Part shown: one piece after another, positions 28,283 through 42,042 of the stretch | Layout of the letters: each line of letters opens with the position of its first letter | How positions within the stretch are numbered: the first letter of the stretch is position 1 | NCBI GenBank assembly: GCA_009760855.2 | Contig: WPIO01000017.1 | Coordinates: 5,791,001 to 5,855,000 of the forward strand | Direction: 5' to 3' | Length of the DNA: 64,000 nucleotides | DNA from: Cristatella mucedo | Taxonomy: Eukaryota > Bryozoa > Phylactolaemata > Cristatellidae | The notes under the pieces: model-generated | Database searches by the model: none | Told to the model about the DNA's origin: nothing | The model's input: the letters and a program-made list of their open reading frames with translations, nothing else | Program-made: the position numbers and the translations under genes

Positions 28283-30050
28283 AAATGAAGCGACAAAACT
28301 GCCGGTTCTTTACCAAGCTTATCACTACTAAGGGTGCTCAAAGCATAAATCTCTCTGCCACATTGTGCACTGACCGTGCCCTTGGTGCTCAAACGTCAAG
28401 AGCTAAAATGTTACTTGGAAGTACATATGCACTCTAGTTTCGCCTATTGCTCGACGTGCATGTTTTTAATGACCGAGGTTGTCCGCTTGAGGCTTTTCGC
28501 ATATACAAAGCGCTTGAATAGAGATTGTAGCCTCTTAGGGTGTTGTACTAATGACTTATCCAACCAGCTATCAATTTTTACACTAATGCTCGTATAAGTA
28601 ATACATTTTCCGTTGTGTTTTTAGGTTTAATGTGATCGTGTTTTACAGTTTCTTGAACATTTCGTTCACCTGAAAAAAACGTTCACATAAAGATATATCA
28701 GAACACACACTTCCGTATCAATGGTCCCCAACTTGCCACCAGTTTTATGCTAAAGTGCTGCTTAGGGAGTTCCTAGCGATTATTTTCTTAATAATCACAG
28801 TTTTCGGTCTATGCATTACATCTCTGTTTGCCTGGTCTCTGTCTGCTTAGTTTTTTGTTGCAGGACTTTGCCTCCAATAATGGAGTATATCCTTCAACAA
28901 TTTAGTTTGATTATTACCAGGGACAGAAGTTTAAGGCATTCATTAACTTTATTAGACGCCCTCTGGCGCGTCAGCTGCCTTCCTACTGGTGACAAGAGAA
29001 CTCTTGTGAAGAAATGAGCAGGTTTAAACATGAAATCTGCTGCATTTAATATTTTGGGGTGCTGAGAGCCAAATAGTCAATCAAAAGTTATGACATGCGA
29101 CATTGCTGCGACTGGGCTAGCTCGGCTGGCACCGAATGCCCTGTTTACTATCCTGTCTTTTTATCTGACGACTGCCTACAGCTGTGTACATACAGCTAGA
29201 CCGGCGTCAGTAGACCGACGGTCGTGCAATGTCCGGCGTAAGCCGGAGCAGAGTGAGAGCTACAGATGACATCTCGGGTCACCGAAAGGCCGAACGAGCC
29301 CTCTTCAGAAGGCCAGATCAGTAACAGCTGGTCAATTAGGCTTTTAGCCGATGAGGCCAAAGCTTACTTAGTCGTCCACTCCATAGTTCCCTGCATAAAC
29401 TGGCGGTATATCAAGCGAGGATGTCTCTTCTAGATAGTGAACCAGCCATCGTACGTCCTTTTCACAGACCCGTGGCAGACATGCAGTGCGGACCGAGTGG
29501 TACAGCTCGTGGCGGCACCTTCCAATGACAAGCGACGGCTTCGCAGCTCGCTCATGTTAATGGCTCCCAGATTTGCATTTTGGATTGTTGATGGTTCGAA
29601 TAATTGAAATATGTTATGTTGAAATGCTGCCGCTCACCACCCGATAAAGTTACTTTCAAGAGCACTCATTCAGCTATGCTGTATCTCGCATTATCTCGAG
29701 CTAAGACCTTTATGTGCATGCGAAAGGGTATGGATGCCATTAGGAGCGTAAGTTGGTTACCAGTCGCTCAATCCGGGCAGTCGACTCGAAACGACTCGGT
29801 GACGTGCTGAAAATTTAGGTCAACCAGATAGAAGTAGGCCAACTGACGTGAAGTATGAGCTTATTCTTTAGCTTAGAAGACGATCTGGGTGCACTAGGTC
29901 ATCTGTTTTTCTTGACGTACCGCCTTAAGAGGGGTTCGACGAATTACTACAATCCACTCTAATTAGGCTAGCAATGACCAGATATAAGCGTTGCCGAGCT
30001 CAAATTGTTCACTGATATTGTAGTAAACGTTCAAATTTATCTGTCTACCG
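28283..30050. other. Intergenic stretch
   Basis: Holds one S2 SINE remnant (28468-28560). The rest, including 29.1-29.6 kb which is somewhat GC-richer, contains no recognisable gene or repeat. Confidence 0.55.
28468..28560 (+). mobile_element. SINE family S2 copy
   Basis: GACCGAGGTTGTCCGCTTGA head remnant, then ATACAAAGCGCTTGAATAG, AGATTGTAGCCTCTTAGGGT and GTTGTACTAATGAC: the standard S2 tail. Confidence 0.5.
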
Positions 30051-30059
30051 AATTTCATG

Positions 30060-31250
30060 TCGCTGCGCGCACGCGCACTTATGCAAATGAGCTTTGACGC
30101 CGGACGCCTGTACCGCAATCCAGCACAATCCAACGCAATCCATTCTAGTTCTCGTCAAATCCACCCCAAATGTGCTGCGAACAGCTCCAAAAAGTCTGAA
30201 ATATCAAACTGCGCTACACGTACAATGTGCCCAGAAAATTTCGCGAGATTCCGCTCACGCGTTCTCACGAAGTCCACTGAAATAAGATAGCACTGGCCCA
30301 CGGCGATACCGCATTCCACTGCATTCCACCGTGCAACGAAAAAATCCTGATCGAAAAGCTCCTTTTTTGATTGCATATGGCAGCACACTCTGCGACTATT
30401 GCATTAAAAATTGTACTTGCATTGGCACGGCCGTGCTCGTGCAATGCGCTGCAATCGACTGCTGTAGCCGGGGCCAATATCGCAATCCACTTTAATCCAC
30501 ATAATCCACCGCATAAAAATCGAAATACCATGCGCTAATCTCCAGTTTCTATTGCATATTAAAGCGCACCATGCTGTGTGCACAACCACGTAAAATTAAA
30601 AAAAAAGTGGGCAACCTCGCTCTGTGGCAATGGGCGGCAATCGCCTGAAATGATCTGGAAAACTACCACAATCCATTCTATTCCACTGCAAATCCTCCTC
30701 AAATCGCCATCGCGAAGCTCTAATTGACATTGCATATAGGACTAGACTCAGTTCAAAGTGCATCCACAAAATTTCGCTCCATTATACACACGCGTTATCA
30801 TGCAATGAATTGCAATCGATTGCAACGACCCGGTCCTATATCGCAATCCACCTCAATCCGCCGAAATCCGCTGCAATCCGCCACACAGCGACCAGAATGC
30901 GTACACTAGAAGCTCAAGTTATGATTGCACGCTGCTCTACTCTTCGGTGATTGTGTACTCGCATAACTTTACTGTAATTGCCTCGACCATTCTGCAGCAA
31001 TGCACTGCAATCGACTGCAACTGCCCGGGCCAGTACGTATATGTACCGCAACCCGCAGAAAAACGACAAGAATGCGTACACTTTAAGCTCTAACAGTGAT
31101 TGCACGTTGCTCTAATATTTTTTTATTGTGTAATCCCACGATTTCATCACAGTTGCCTCGATCATTCGGCAGCAATGCACTGCAATTGACTGCAATGACC
31201 CGGGCCAAAACCTCAATTTACAGCAATCTGATGTAAAATGAAATTGCAAC
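30060..31250. repeat. Degenerate tandem repeat, unit about 175-195 bp
   Basis: A GCAATG..CTGCAATCGACTGC block recurs at 30441, 30627, 30802, 30997 and 31172 (spacings 186, 175, 195, 175), with weaker equivalents near 30255 and 30080. Each is followed by a C-rich CCCGGGCC/CCGGGGCC spot, then several CAATCC/AATCCAC words, and later by AAGCTC plus a GATTGCAT/ATTGCACG block. About seven diverged units are present. No coding frame spans them. Confidence 0.8.
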
Positions 31251-31865
31251 CATAACGACAGGCGCATTCACGAACTCAAACTGAGCCGAGAAATATGGAT
31301 ATACAATATAACAGTATATACACACTATACAATTGTATCTAGAATATATATATATATATACAGCGTAACAATGTGTACATATATAGTACATCGACCTATT
31401 AATTTGCGACGACGCTGACCGTGCAACGTAGATAGCTGGATAGCTCCTGCTAACTTTCGAAGAAGGGATGATGGGTACTATGCTACCACTAGGATACTAG
31501 GCTTATATGGCGGGACAAGACGGCTGAGACCAGAGGGGGGGCCGAGTAGCTAGTGCTGCCGCCGGACGGAGGAATGGCTCACGGAGAAGTCGTGAGCATC
31601 GGCAGAGTGTAAATTCAAGTCTCTTGACCTAGCCATAAGCAGCCATCGCACGAAAAACGAATGGTATGTCCAGCTGCACGATGCTTTAGATCAATTAGCA
31701 CGCGTCCAAACAGATAGGGGTTAGTAACCCTTCGCTTTCTCCGGTCTACATCTACGACGATCGAGATTGGCTGACAGGATAAGCTTCCCCTGCTGCCTGC
31801 AATGACAGAGACGAGACAATTACCCAGATTGTGAACTGTTCAAGGTTGCAGGCAAGCACATTTTC
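31251..31865. other. Short AT-rich and unannotated stretch
   Basis: Contains a small (AT)n near 31344-31361 and otherwise nothing recognisable. Confidence 0.5.
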
Positions 31866-33040
31866 ACTGAGCGAGATTACGAAAGTGAAAGCCTAGATTG
31901 CCAAGCAAAATCTAGTCTTTCACTTCTATGCGAATGGCACTCAGTTGTAACTTTGCTTTGATCCCTTCCCGCCTTCGAGCACCTCGAACTCTCTCAACTC
32001 CCTTACTGCATGTATTGATGACATCCGCACATGGATGGCAGCAAATTTTTTCTAAAACTTTCTTTCTAAAACTAAATTATGATAAAACTAACTTACTATT
32101 TATGGGCAAACCCAGTGTGATTCACAAATTGGAAAGGCTGACGCTCAAAATTGGCTCTGCCAGCATATCTCCAGTTGAATCAGCTCGAAATCTAGGTTTC
32201 ATGTTCTAAAGTGACCTCTCGTTAGACGACCACATCAGCTCCACAGTCAAAACTGCCTACTTTCAGATACATAACATTGCTAACATTCGGGCTTGTTTAG
32301 ATAAGGATACCACGTCCAAGTTGGTCCATGCATTCGTGACATCCCGTCTCGACTTCTGCAACTCACTGCTTACTGGCCTACCGGCATGTGCGGTCAGGCG
32401 ATTGCAGCTGGTGCAAAGCTCTGCAGCTAGGCTTGTCTGTCGTGAGCGTCGCAGCTGCCACATCCCACCACTTCTCGCCGACCTGCACTGGCTCCCAGTC
32501 AAGCAACGGGTCGGCTTCAAGGTTTTGTCGCTCACTTTTAGGTCACTCCATTCAATGGCTTCAGCCTATCTCTCAGATCTACTTCCCCACTAGGCCAAGC
32601 GTCGTACCACCTGCTTTTTGGAATCCAACAGTTTATCAATACCTCGTACACACCTCAAACCCTTTGGAGACCGTGCATTGAGTTCGTATGCTCCCAAAGC
32701 CTGGAACTCACTCCCGACTTGTGTCAGAACATCCCTTGACTTGACCACATTTTAAAAGAACATAAAAACACACCTATTTAGGACAGCATTTATTGGGTCC
32801 CTGTGATTTGTCCTTATTGTGCTTATGCGTGCTGACACTGTGCATGCTGCCACTAACGACACTTGCATGCTGACCCTGTGCATGATACCCCTAACCACAT
32901 TGTTCATGTTACTTATCAAGCATAATATTACTCACGATTCAATCGCGTTTCCCTTTGCAGCAAATGTAAAGCACCTAGGAAGAGATTGAGTTCTCTGAGG
33001 GCGCTTGATCAAGTGCGTTATTATTTTTATTATTATTACT
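31866..33040 (+). mobile_element. LINE family A copy (5' truncated)
   Basis: Frames 31928-32209, 32321-32593 and 32388-32681 give consecutive parts of the LINE C-terminus: KLERLTLKIGSASISPVESA, HAFVTSRLDFCNSLLTGLP, QSSAARLVCRERRSC, LLADLHWLPVKQRVGFKV. The catalytic YADD region is decayed (a FYAN-like remnant near 31921). The hairpin tail and a TTATT-rich tail end it at 33040. Confidence 0.88.
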
Positions 33041-35050
33041 AATCGACTGCAAGATTCTGTCATTCACTTTAAACTCCTTCCATTCTCTTACTCCGGCTTA
33101 ACAATCTGAATTATTTTCACATTGGATGAAACTTCTCTTGTCGCATCGTCAATCGCAATGACTGACTATGGTCGATTGGTTGTTCCCATATCTAACATCT
33201 CCTGAATAAACGAAGTTTAAAAAATAGCTAGGTACCCAACATACTACAAAAAGACTAAGTTCAAACTTTTTGGTGACCCTTTCTTTAGTCACTAGTCCCC
33301 AATGCTAAGAGATCATTACCCACTCACAGTGTGCCATTCCTTAGTTGACAACGTTCAAAACTAAGCTAAACCCTACCTATTACAGGTATTCTTTGTCCTG
33401 TCAGCACAGTGAACTGTTCCTTGCGTTCTTTGAAATAAGAAACAGTGTACATAGTGACCATGGGCCTGCTTAATATGTTTGTGTATATCATTCTAATGAG
33501 CTTACCCCCTGTCGTGTATACTTTGAGTTTCTACCTCTGCGTGGCTCACTGCGTCTTGTTAACCACCGATCTTACAAACCAGTACCACCGAGTGCCTTCC
33601 GGTATGCTTATGTATGCTTCTCTAGCCACGAATGGTTTCTTTACAATTGTAAAGCGCCTAGAAAGAGATAGTGGTCTTTGAGGGCGCTCAATCAAATGTA
33701 TTATTATTATATCTGGGTGCTGTAACATGATTTCCCCTGCAGGAAAACTCGATCGACTTTGAATCTTAGTTAAATGTTCTCGCGCAGCAAGTTGTAAAGA
33801 AAGGTTGAGATTCAGATCACTTTGGGCGCTATACAATAGACCCATCATTCTTACAATGGCGGCTTGACGTCTACGACTCATCGCTCACTTTTAGGCTTCT
33901 TAGTTTTCTCGCTTTAACCTGCCTCGCTCTGAAATACTTCCTCATCCGGTAGCTTCGCTTCGTCTCTATCGCTTTTCCGCCTAGAGTCACGTGACTATGG
34001 CTACGACCAACCTGAAATCCTTTGGAGACCCTGCCTCGAGTTCGTATGCAGACAAGGCGAGGAAGTCACTACCGACGCCGACGGACGTCGTGGCGTTCCC
34101 TGACTCTACGACATTCAAAAGAGTGTTAGAAATATAATAGTTCCTCACAGGCTTAAATCACTCCACGTAAATTGTCAACTATGCGCTTAAACGGACTGAA
34201 TTTGCGATGCCGTTACATACTTCCTTTGTCGCAAATACTAAGTGCTTTTAAAGATATTTAGTTCTCTTAGGGTGCTTTAACTATTTTTACTATTACTAAT
34301 ATTGATATTATCATTATTACCATGTGTCTCTCTGTAACAGCCCATTTTGTTTAATTTGCAATGACAGTAACGAATTCCCAGCAACTTTTTAAATAAGCGT
34401 ACCGACTAGACTGCTTTGCGGCGTCATTCAACCGAACTTGAAGCGTTACAGAGGCAGGTTTTATGCTTCGTTATACATAGCTCCTGGTTGGTAAAACTTT
34501 TGCTGGTTAGCCACATTCTATTTGCATATCTTGGGCAGAAAAAATTTAACGTATATCCACCAAAACGACCTCCGGCAGTGAGCGGTCAGTCCGCTAAACA
34601 AAAGTACTACGACCAAGTTAGCTTGAGCTGCCCTGTTGAAACAGATGAAATGCGTAAGCTAAAGTGGCAAAGATTTTATTATAACAAACATTACGTATCG
34701 TTTACAGCATTCATAAGTGAAGCAGAATTATCCCGATCTTCCAGCCTCCGCCAGCTGAAGGCGGTGCCCTGCTCGCCTAACAAAGCCGAAACATCCTCCT
34801 AAACCAGGGAAACATAAAACGAAATTGCAAGAAATCTATGCCACATGTTATTGTCGCTAAATGGCACACATTAGAAGCTGTGTGCTAGAATTTTTTCGGA
34901 GCGTTGTTAGATGATAGCACTCCGCGTCTGAGCGTGCCTTTCCTGGCCCACTGCGGCCATAGATATTCTCAATCAATCAGTCATCATTCATAGTCGCAAC
35001 ATATCTCACAGTATTGCTGAAACGGCTTTCCATAGGTTGCTAGTCCAAAG
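33041..35050. other. Intergenic with LINE tail remnants
   Basis: A LINE A tail lies at about 33643-33712 (AAAGCGCCTAGAAAGAGATA, GGGCGCTCAATCAAATG, ATTATTATTAT). A decayed LINE A body and tail run from about 33870 to 34320. A 128-codon frame at 34416-34802 has no recognised family. Confidence 0.5.
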
Positions 35051-35059
35051 GCAGCCAAC

Positions 35060-36012
35060 ATTCGATCCTGGATGTCGGAAAGCTTCTTGAAATTAAATGA
35101 TGATAAAACCGAACGGCTTCTCATAGGACACCCTAAGCGTGTGGCTGGATTAAAAGGCTTTGCTCTTCTAATAGGTGATGCTGTTATGTGACCATCACCA
35201 CGTGCTCGAAGTTTAGGTTTCGTTTTCGACAGCAGCTTACATTTTACAAGCTTCATTCAGAAGACTGCTTCTACAGCTAGCCATCACGTCCGATCCCTAC
35301 CCAAGATTAAGAGCTGTCTTCCACAGCGGCTTGCAAATAATTTAACTAGCTCCTTAGTTCTGCTTCGGCTTGATTATTGTAATTCCCTTTTGGCTGGGCT
35401 ACCAAAGAAAGCAACTAGGCCACTGCAGCTGACTATGAATATGACTGCAATGCTAGTCTTCAAGTCCCAGAGATTTGAGCGCGTGTCTCCTTTGCTAAAA
35501 GAGCTGGGATGGATGCCGGTTGATCAACGGATATAGAGCAAAGTTCTTACGCTGACCCAAAAGGCCCACCACGGCTTGGTTCCTTCGTACGTCGCTGAAC
35601 TGCTGCACCAGTTTCAGCTTCCTCGTGCCCTCAGGTCCAGTACGGACAATAAATTAGCTGTTCCATTCCCCCGCTTAAAGACCGTTGGCGACAGAAGCTT
35701 TAGCTCTGTAGGTCCTAAACTGTGGAACTCGCTTCCACAATTCTTACGCAACGACAACTACTCTCCTGCTGCCGACTATGGCTCATCCTTTTCAGCGGTC
35801 CTGAGCTGCTACTTTCATGCTACTCACTACCTCAACTGCTCTCCTGACTCTGCTATGCTTCCCACCTTCTCTTTATTGTGTGAGATGAAGTCTGTTGGCT
35901 ACAGAATGTGTACCGAAAACCGCTTAGGCTGTTAATGCGCTATACAAAACTCTCCTGCGTAACACCCACATAGTTTTTATGGCTTTGTGGATTTACTGAC
36001 GGAGATACATTT
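35060..36012 (+). mobile_element. LINE family B copy (second L2-like family)
   Basis: On the plus strand, pieces of a second non-LTR element appear: SWMSESFLKLNDDKT-like at about 35060-35110, LDYCNSLLAGLPKKAT-like near 35385, then frame 35576-35935 with PSYVAELLHQFQLPRALRSS, VGDRSFSSVGPKLWNSLPQF and a Cys/Ser-rich tail. The 3' end is GGAGATACATTTATTTT. It differs from family A in its 3' UTR and tail. Inactive. Confidence 0.82.
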
Positions 36013-38147
36013 ATTTTAACTCGCGAGAGCAACGAAATTAGCGTTGTAATATCGAAATTACTATTTTTGGATTGCGCCATTATGGGTCCAATTATTAGAA
36101 CTAATAGAATTCAGCATCGCTCGCGCTAATAGGTATGACTCACAACAATCTTGCGTTGTCAGGTAATATCCATAGTCAAAAATTGTACCAACAAGAATTT
36201 CAGCTAGTGCCGTGTTGATGAATTCTACCACTTAGCGTAAGCCACAAGCAGAATTTTGTGATGGTGGTACTCTGATAATATTGCAGACAGCATTAACTCC
36301 AATTATCTGTAGAGTTTAATAATTTGAATATACATTCTAAGCATAATAGGATGCAAACTGCGAATTTAAAAGCACCCACATGGGGTCAGGTTGGAATAGT
36401 TAATTAGTAGGAGTTGAAAGCATGTCTAGCCTATGTCGTTAATATGGCCTCGTACATAAGCCATGAGCAAATGAAACCCTGCAAATTTTCCAAATTGGCT
36501 ATACATTGGATCGTACTGCCAACATCAAGTATCTGAAAAATAATTCTGCCTGCTGAAGCACATGCTAGAAACGGCTCAACGTTTATCACTGCTAGGACAT
36601 CCCAGTCCCTTAATATATCACTGTCTTAGCACGCGTTTTTTAAGCGTGCACTGTCTTTGCTCATATACTTATAATATTTTGATTGGATAAGAACGCGTCA
36701 CGGTAAACATCTTGAAAAATGTATGTAAAATTTGCACTACAGTTTCTCCAGAATCAATTTGAATAATTTCCTCTAATTCATTTATGAACCGTCCTCCACA
36801 ATGTTTACTGGGTTTCCTCATGAAATAATCCAGTTGGCAATACTAGCCGGAGCCATAAATTGTGTTATACCAGACAGAAGGAGCCGGACGAAAAGAATTT
36901 TTGGGGGATGACAGAAACAATGATTAGTTAAGCATTTTATATCTCTTCATCGAGCGACGTAGAAAAAAAGCATTTTCGGAAAACTCGCATTGAGCATTAG
37001 CAAATAAAGAGCTGCTAGCTGACAGCATAAATAACAAGATAAACAAGACAGTGCCACTAGGATTAAAAATCCCTTATCAATTTTAAAGCCTTTCCATACA
37101 GTTTAGAATTATTAATCACATACAGCAAGTAATTAATTAATAATGTTAAAAATAAAGCATTTAATTAAAGTACATAATCAGCCGTGGAGTTTGTGGTGTC
37201 TGCTTGAATAGCCAATACTCAGCTCAACGGCGTTTTCGTAATGTCGTTAAAAATGTTTTGCAATGCAAATTATTTCTCAATAATTTGATAAAAGAAAGCT
37301 CCAAATAATCGACCACGATAATTCACAAGGCTAGAAAATTACTGCAGACACGACCCGCTAGCTAAGAGCCAGCTCAGGTGGTCCAATCCAAATTCTCCAT
37401 AACGCTGCTGACATTTTTGCTCGCATTAGTGTCCGCAATGACGTGATCGTTGCTGTTGTACATACGATGTCAAGCGCCATTCAAGTATGCTCTGCTTTCT
37501 GTGAATCGAAAAGAAGACAACATTAGATGGCCAATCGCCGGTTGTATCAGCTTGACGTTTTGCTTAGCTATCTACTAAAGATCTGCATTCACAGCTAGAC
37601 AATTTCAATATAGCATGAAAAAATGTACATGATTTGAAGCTGCGACCAATGTACACCACTAGGCTTATACGGAAAGAGGGCATTAGCGAGCTATATGGAC
37701 CATTTCTAATCGGCCTCCGTGTTTCGTGTAGTTATTATTCGAGAAAAGTATGGAAGCGCACTGTTGCGAACGTCGCGTAGCGACTTCCGGACTGTCCGGA
37801 CAGAACTAGGCCCCTCCCAAAAAAAAACAGCTCTTGGCAACTAGGCTAGTCTCTGCCCGCATGCGACGAGCGCCGCTGAAGCTCCGAGTGGTGTTTAAGT
37901 GCAGCGCCCGAGCACGAAGGTGCTGCCAACAGTGGCGGCAGACAGAAGCAACGAAGAGCCACCCCGGCCCCCGCCCCGCCCGAGCAGCTCAAGACCACGA
38001 GTCCACACTCGCAGCATGGAGAGGTCTTTTCGACAGAGGCGGAGGGTTACAGGAATTCAACGGCGGCAATGACGTGCCTATTTCGCACATACGTATAAAG
38101 CACACATTCTCGCCTTTCAGATGGAGCAGCGAGCCTCCGTGCACTTT
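36013..38147. other. Intergenic, AT-rich then GC-rich
   Basis: 36.0-37.7 kb is AT-rich and shows no recognisable gene or repeat. 37.77-38.10 kb turns abruptly GC-rich with a 110-codon frame that runs into the following SINE, so that frame is not credible as a gene. Confidence 0.5.
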
Positions 38148-38333
38148 TGTTGTGATGGCACACTAGGTAAGGCGGTTGCTTTCACGACTTCGGTCCCGAG
38201 GTCGTGGGTTCAATTCCTGCTGTGGGTGATTCTGTATCGCCACTGCAAGCGGTGGTGATAGCCTTAATAGGTTCTTCTGTCGCTATACAAAAAGAGGCTG
38301 TTAAATCAGCTAGGATTTATTTATTTATTTAAG
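38148..38333 (+). mobile_element. tRNA-derived SINE family S1
   Basis: The best plus-strand copy: TGATGGCACACTAGG (box A region), GGTTCAATTCC (box B, one change), CGCCACTGCAAGCGGTGGTG, CAAAAAGAGGCTGTTAAATC and a (TTTA)n tail at 38316-38333. The tail motif identifies how other copies end. Confidence 0.9.
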
Positions 38334-41300
38334 AATGAAAGCTCCGGAGCGCGATCGCATGCATCGTACGACGCTCCACTAAGTTCTTCACGAGCGACTC
38401 CCGACTTACCTGGGCACTGAACGGCAATAGTTCTGTCGCAGCGGGAGACTTCGGAGCGCAATTATCAACTAGCAACAACCATCCAAGGCTCATTAAAGTG
38501 CGAAATACCGCAGGACTCTGCGATTAATCCGATTCTTTCCGCAGTGTATAATCTCAATCTTGCTAATTTAATCACCGAAGCATAATCTAGGTTTTCATTT
38601 CTAGGCAGATGACACGAAGCCAAAATTCTCATTTGGATGTCAGTGAATCTTCCCGAATTAAATGATGATACATGTGACTTACTAGCTATAGGAGAATTTA
38701 GAGTAATTCAAAAATTGAAAGCTTACTAGGTCACGGCAAAGCAATTATGACTCGGCAAGTGGAAACCTTGACGCTCAAAAGCAGCTCTGCCAGCATATCT
38801 CACTTTTTTGTTTCAGCTCCTGATGTAGCTACTCCCAGAAAGGCTAGGCCTCATACCGCAGGCTCTTCTGAATAAAATCGTTTAGCTGTGCCTCGAAGGA
38901 ACGCAAAATCCTTTGGAGACTGGTCCTTTAGTTCGTGTGCTCCCAAAGCCTTGGACCTCGCTCCTAATTTAAGTCACGATATCTCATGTGTTGACAGGTC
39001 TTTTAACCTAAAAACGCACCCGTTTCAGTATTCAGTTCTTACAGTATTTGCTCGGTCTTTGCGATTCGTCCTCGCTGTCTTATGTATGGGTGATAACACT
39101 GTGCATTTTACGGCTAATCATATTGATCAATTCAACAAGGTACACGTTAACGCTAACCGCATGGCCATGCTTCTTTAACAACAAGTTTTAATTGTATTGA
39201 AAGAGATACAATTCTCTGAGGGTGCTTAACTTAGGCTTCTCGGCATTACTATTACTTTTTAAACGGAATGCCTGGCCGCCGAATTTGTCTTCGGTAAGCG
39301 ATTGACGTGCATAAGTAGATTACACCGGTGACTTTCAGCGGGGCGGGTGGGGGATCGCATATAGTAGATGCAAATTTAAAGATAGTCAGAACGTCTGTAA
39401 GATGCTCACCTTTGACCACCGAAGTTGTATGCTCAAGGCCTGCGGCATGCATACGCATAGCACGTGTATAGATATACATTTGTCTTGCATCTCTATTCGA
39501 ATTAGTCTACTCCTACAATAAGCTACTCACATCGTATTTACTTGCCCTACACGCAACCGAATGCTGACTCAATACCCGGTGCTGCGACTAATTTTATAAA
39601 ATTAGATTACTGATTTTATAGGAAATGTATTGCATGTAATTTTTTAATGTTTTGTATTAGTCTACAGATTTTTCTAAGCAAATCAAAATCTGACAGTGGT
39701 AGTCAGTAAAGGTTGGCTCGCCAGCTAGGTCTGAAAAACACTCAGGCCCGGTCTTCTGGATCAAAGTTAAAATTGTCCGCGACTTTTCCGTGGTACAAGC
39801 CTTCTTTAGTATACAGCCTGTGGTTACCGCCTGCCAATGTGGACCGGTGAGTTTTTAACGAACTACGTCGGGTAAAAAGATTATCAGAGCAAGCTGAGTA
39901 TTAGCGTCATGGTAAAAAGGAAAACAAGAACGAAGCAACAAAGGAAACCGCTAGTGTCACTAGCGCCGAAATTCAAGAGGGACGCGGCACGTGACAAGCA
40001 TGGGAGCAGGAAAAGACTCAGGAAGATGCCAAAACGCTTCGTCCTGGGAAAGCTCAGTTAATGCCTCACTTTTGACAAGTAAGAACAAAAAGAGATTAAA
40101 GGTAACAATCTGGACCTTAGCGAACCAAGTCGAGCACGATTCCTTGCCTGATAGTGGCGCCACGCTCGATCGAGCAGGCTGCGCTTACCGCCAGGTTAGT
40201 GGCAACTCAAGACCTCAACGCGATGCAACAATAAAATCTCCTGCGTTCTCTCACACAACTATAGGTGTGTATTCATTAACGTATTAACAGTTACGAGATA
40301 AAACAATAGTGACATATTCCTCAAATAAGTTTTTGATAGCTTTTGTGCTGCATGCCGGCGATGGTCTCACTCGTTGTGGCTAAATGACTGTTGTCGTTTT
40401 TTCTACAAAGCAAAAGTACGGCACGTTGAGCTATGTCACATTTCATAGGACTGCGTTTGTTATGCAACCTGATTTGTTGATGCATTGAATGTATTTTTTA
40501 AAACTGCGGAAGTTCTCTCAAAAAATTCATTATCCAGGCTTTGAGGAGTAGACTACAAGTAGCGGCGTTTTTCTCTACCTTCATAATTAAAGGAAATGGC
40601 AGAGCCTTGCCGCTTTTTAAAAAAAAACATTGGTTTAAAAATTCCTATGTAATGTATTGTAAAATATCTCCATCTGTATAACTCCAAAAAGGCCGCCACA
40701 AAGACTATGCAGGTGCTATGCTGGCGATTTTTGCATAGCCCCCTCAAAGCCTCGGCGGCTTTCGGTGCACATATCTCACCGACCTGCACTAACTTCTTAT
40801 CGAGCACCGTTTCGACTTCAAGGTTCTGTCAATCACTTTTAGGCCCCTTTATTCTTTGGCTCCAGCATACATATCAGAATTACTCCCTTACCAGGCTAGG
40901 CATCGCATCATCCGCTTATCCAATTTATTGCATAGCTATAATTTTTACGAACCGCAAATCTTATTGAGACCGAGCCTTTAGTTGGGCTGCTGCCAAAGCC
41001 TGAAACTTACACCCGACTGACGTCACGACATCTCCTGACTGCGACATTTAAAATGAAGCAAAAAAGCCCCTGTTTGACACAGCATTTAGTGGGTCCATGT
41101 GATTCGTCCTTTGTGTGCTTATGTATGCCGACACAGCGAATGCTACCACTAAACATATTTTACGTATTGCCACTGTGCATGCAATACCATATTTGCATGC
41201 GTGACCATGTGCAAGTCACCTCTCAACATATTATGCTTTTTCAAATTGTCATGTTACAACGAATCATTCAACCATCCTATACAGCATATGTAAAGTGCCA

Positions 41301-42042
41301 AGAATGATATCAAGTTATTATTCTTTCATACGGTAGCCATCAGGCTTAATCTCACAAAAAGAGAATGTAAGAAGCCCAGCATCATACCATAGCATTATAA
41401 AATCAAAATGGTAGTCGAAAAAGGAATTGGCAAAGAATTAGCACCCCGGGGCGGCTATGGCTGAGAAGGATGTGCCGAAGTCTGCAGCAGGAGAGTAGAT
41501 TTCATTGCCCAATAATTCTGGAAGCTAGTTCCGCAGTCTAGGACCTTGAATAGCAAAACCCTCTTTCCCTAACGATATTCAAGCCTATGAATAGAAAAGT
41601 TTATTTACTTTCCATGTAGGTTCAAGTAGGCATGAATAAGCCCAGCCATTGCAGACTTTGCTGATGAATTAGAAGCCATCGCAGAGTCTTTAGCACGGGA
41701 TCAAAGCAGATGCCAAAGATGACGTCTAAATTACGAGCACATGGTAACACTCACACTACAAAGTCATCAATTAGAAGAGCAAAGTATTGAGTTCAAGCCA
41801 CGAGCGCGAGATGTCCTACGATTGATTAGAAGATACGTTTTATCGTCGCTTGAGGAATTTGGCTGAAATTCAGGTTTGGCTGTCTGCAAGGGAAGTATTC
41901 TATTTATGGGTCGCTGCATCACATTCCGACGGTTTACACGACAAACACAGCCGGGTATCGTCAGCTTTCAATTGATTGTCTATCCCGCTAATGTGAGTCA
42001 CATTTCCCAAAAAAGGCTCGGTAAGAAAGGAGAACAACACAG
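38334..42042. other. Intergenic with decayed LINE fragments
   Basis: Decayed family A pieces lie near 38870-39230 (plus) and 40770-41310 (plus). Decayed family B pieces lie near 40645-40735 (minus) and 41310-41830 (minus). A tRNA-like SINE head remnant is near 39397-39450. The region 39.5-40.5 kb shows nothing recognisable. Confidence 0.5.

Noticed and set aside
34416-34802. 128-codon plus-strand frame as a gene
   Set aside because: No recognised family, no splice or poly(A) context, surrounded by LINE debris; length compatible with chance across the window.
37834-38166. 110-codon plus-strand frame
   Set aside because: It has no recognisable domain and its end is inside an S1 SINE head.
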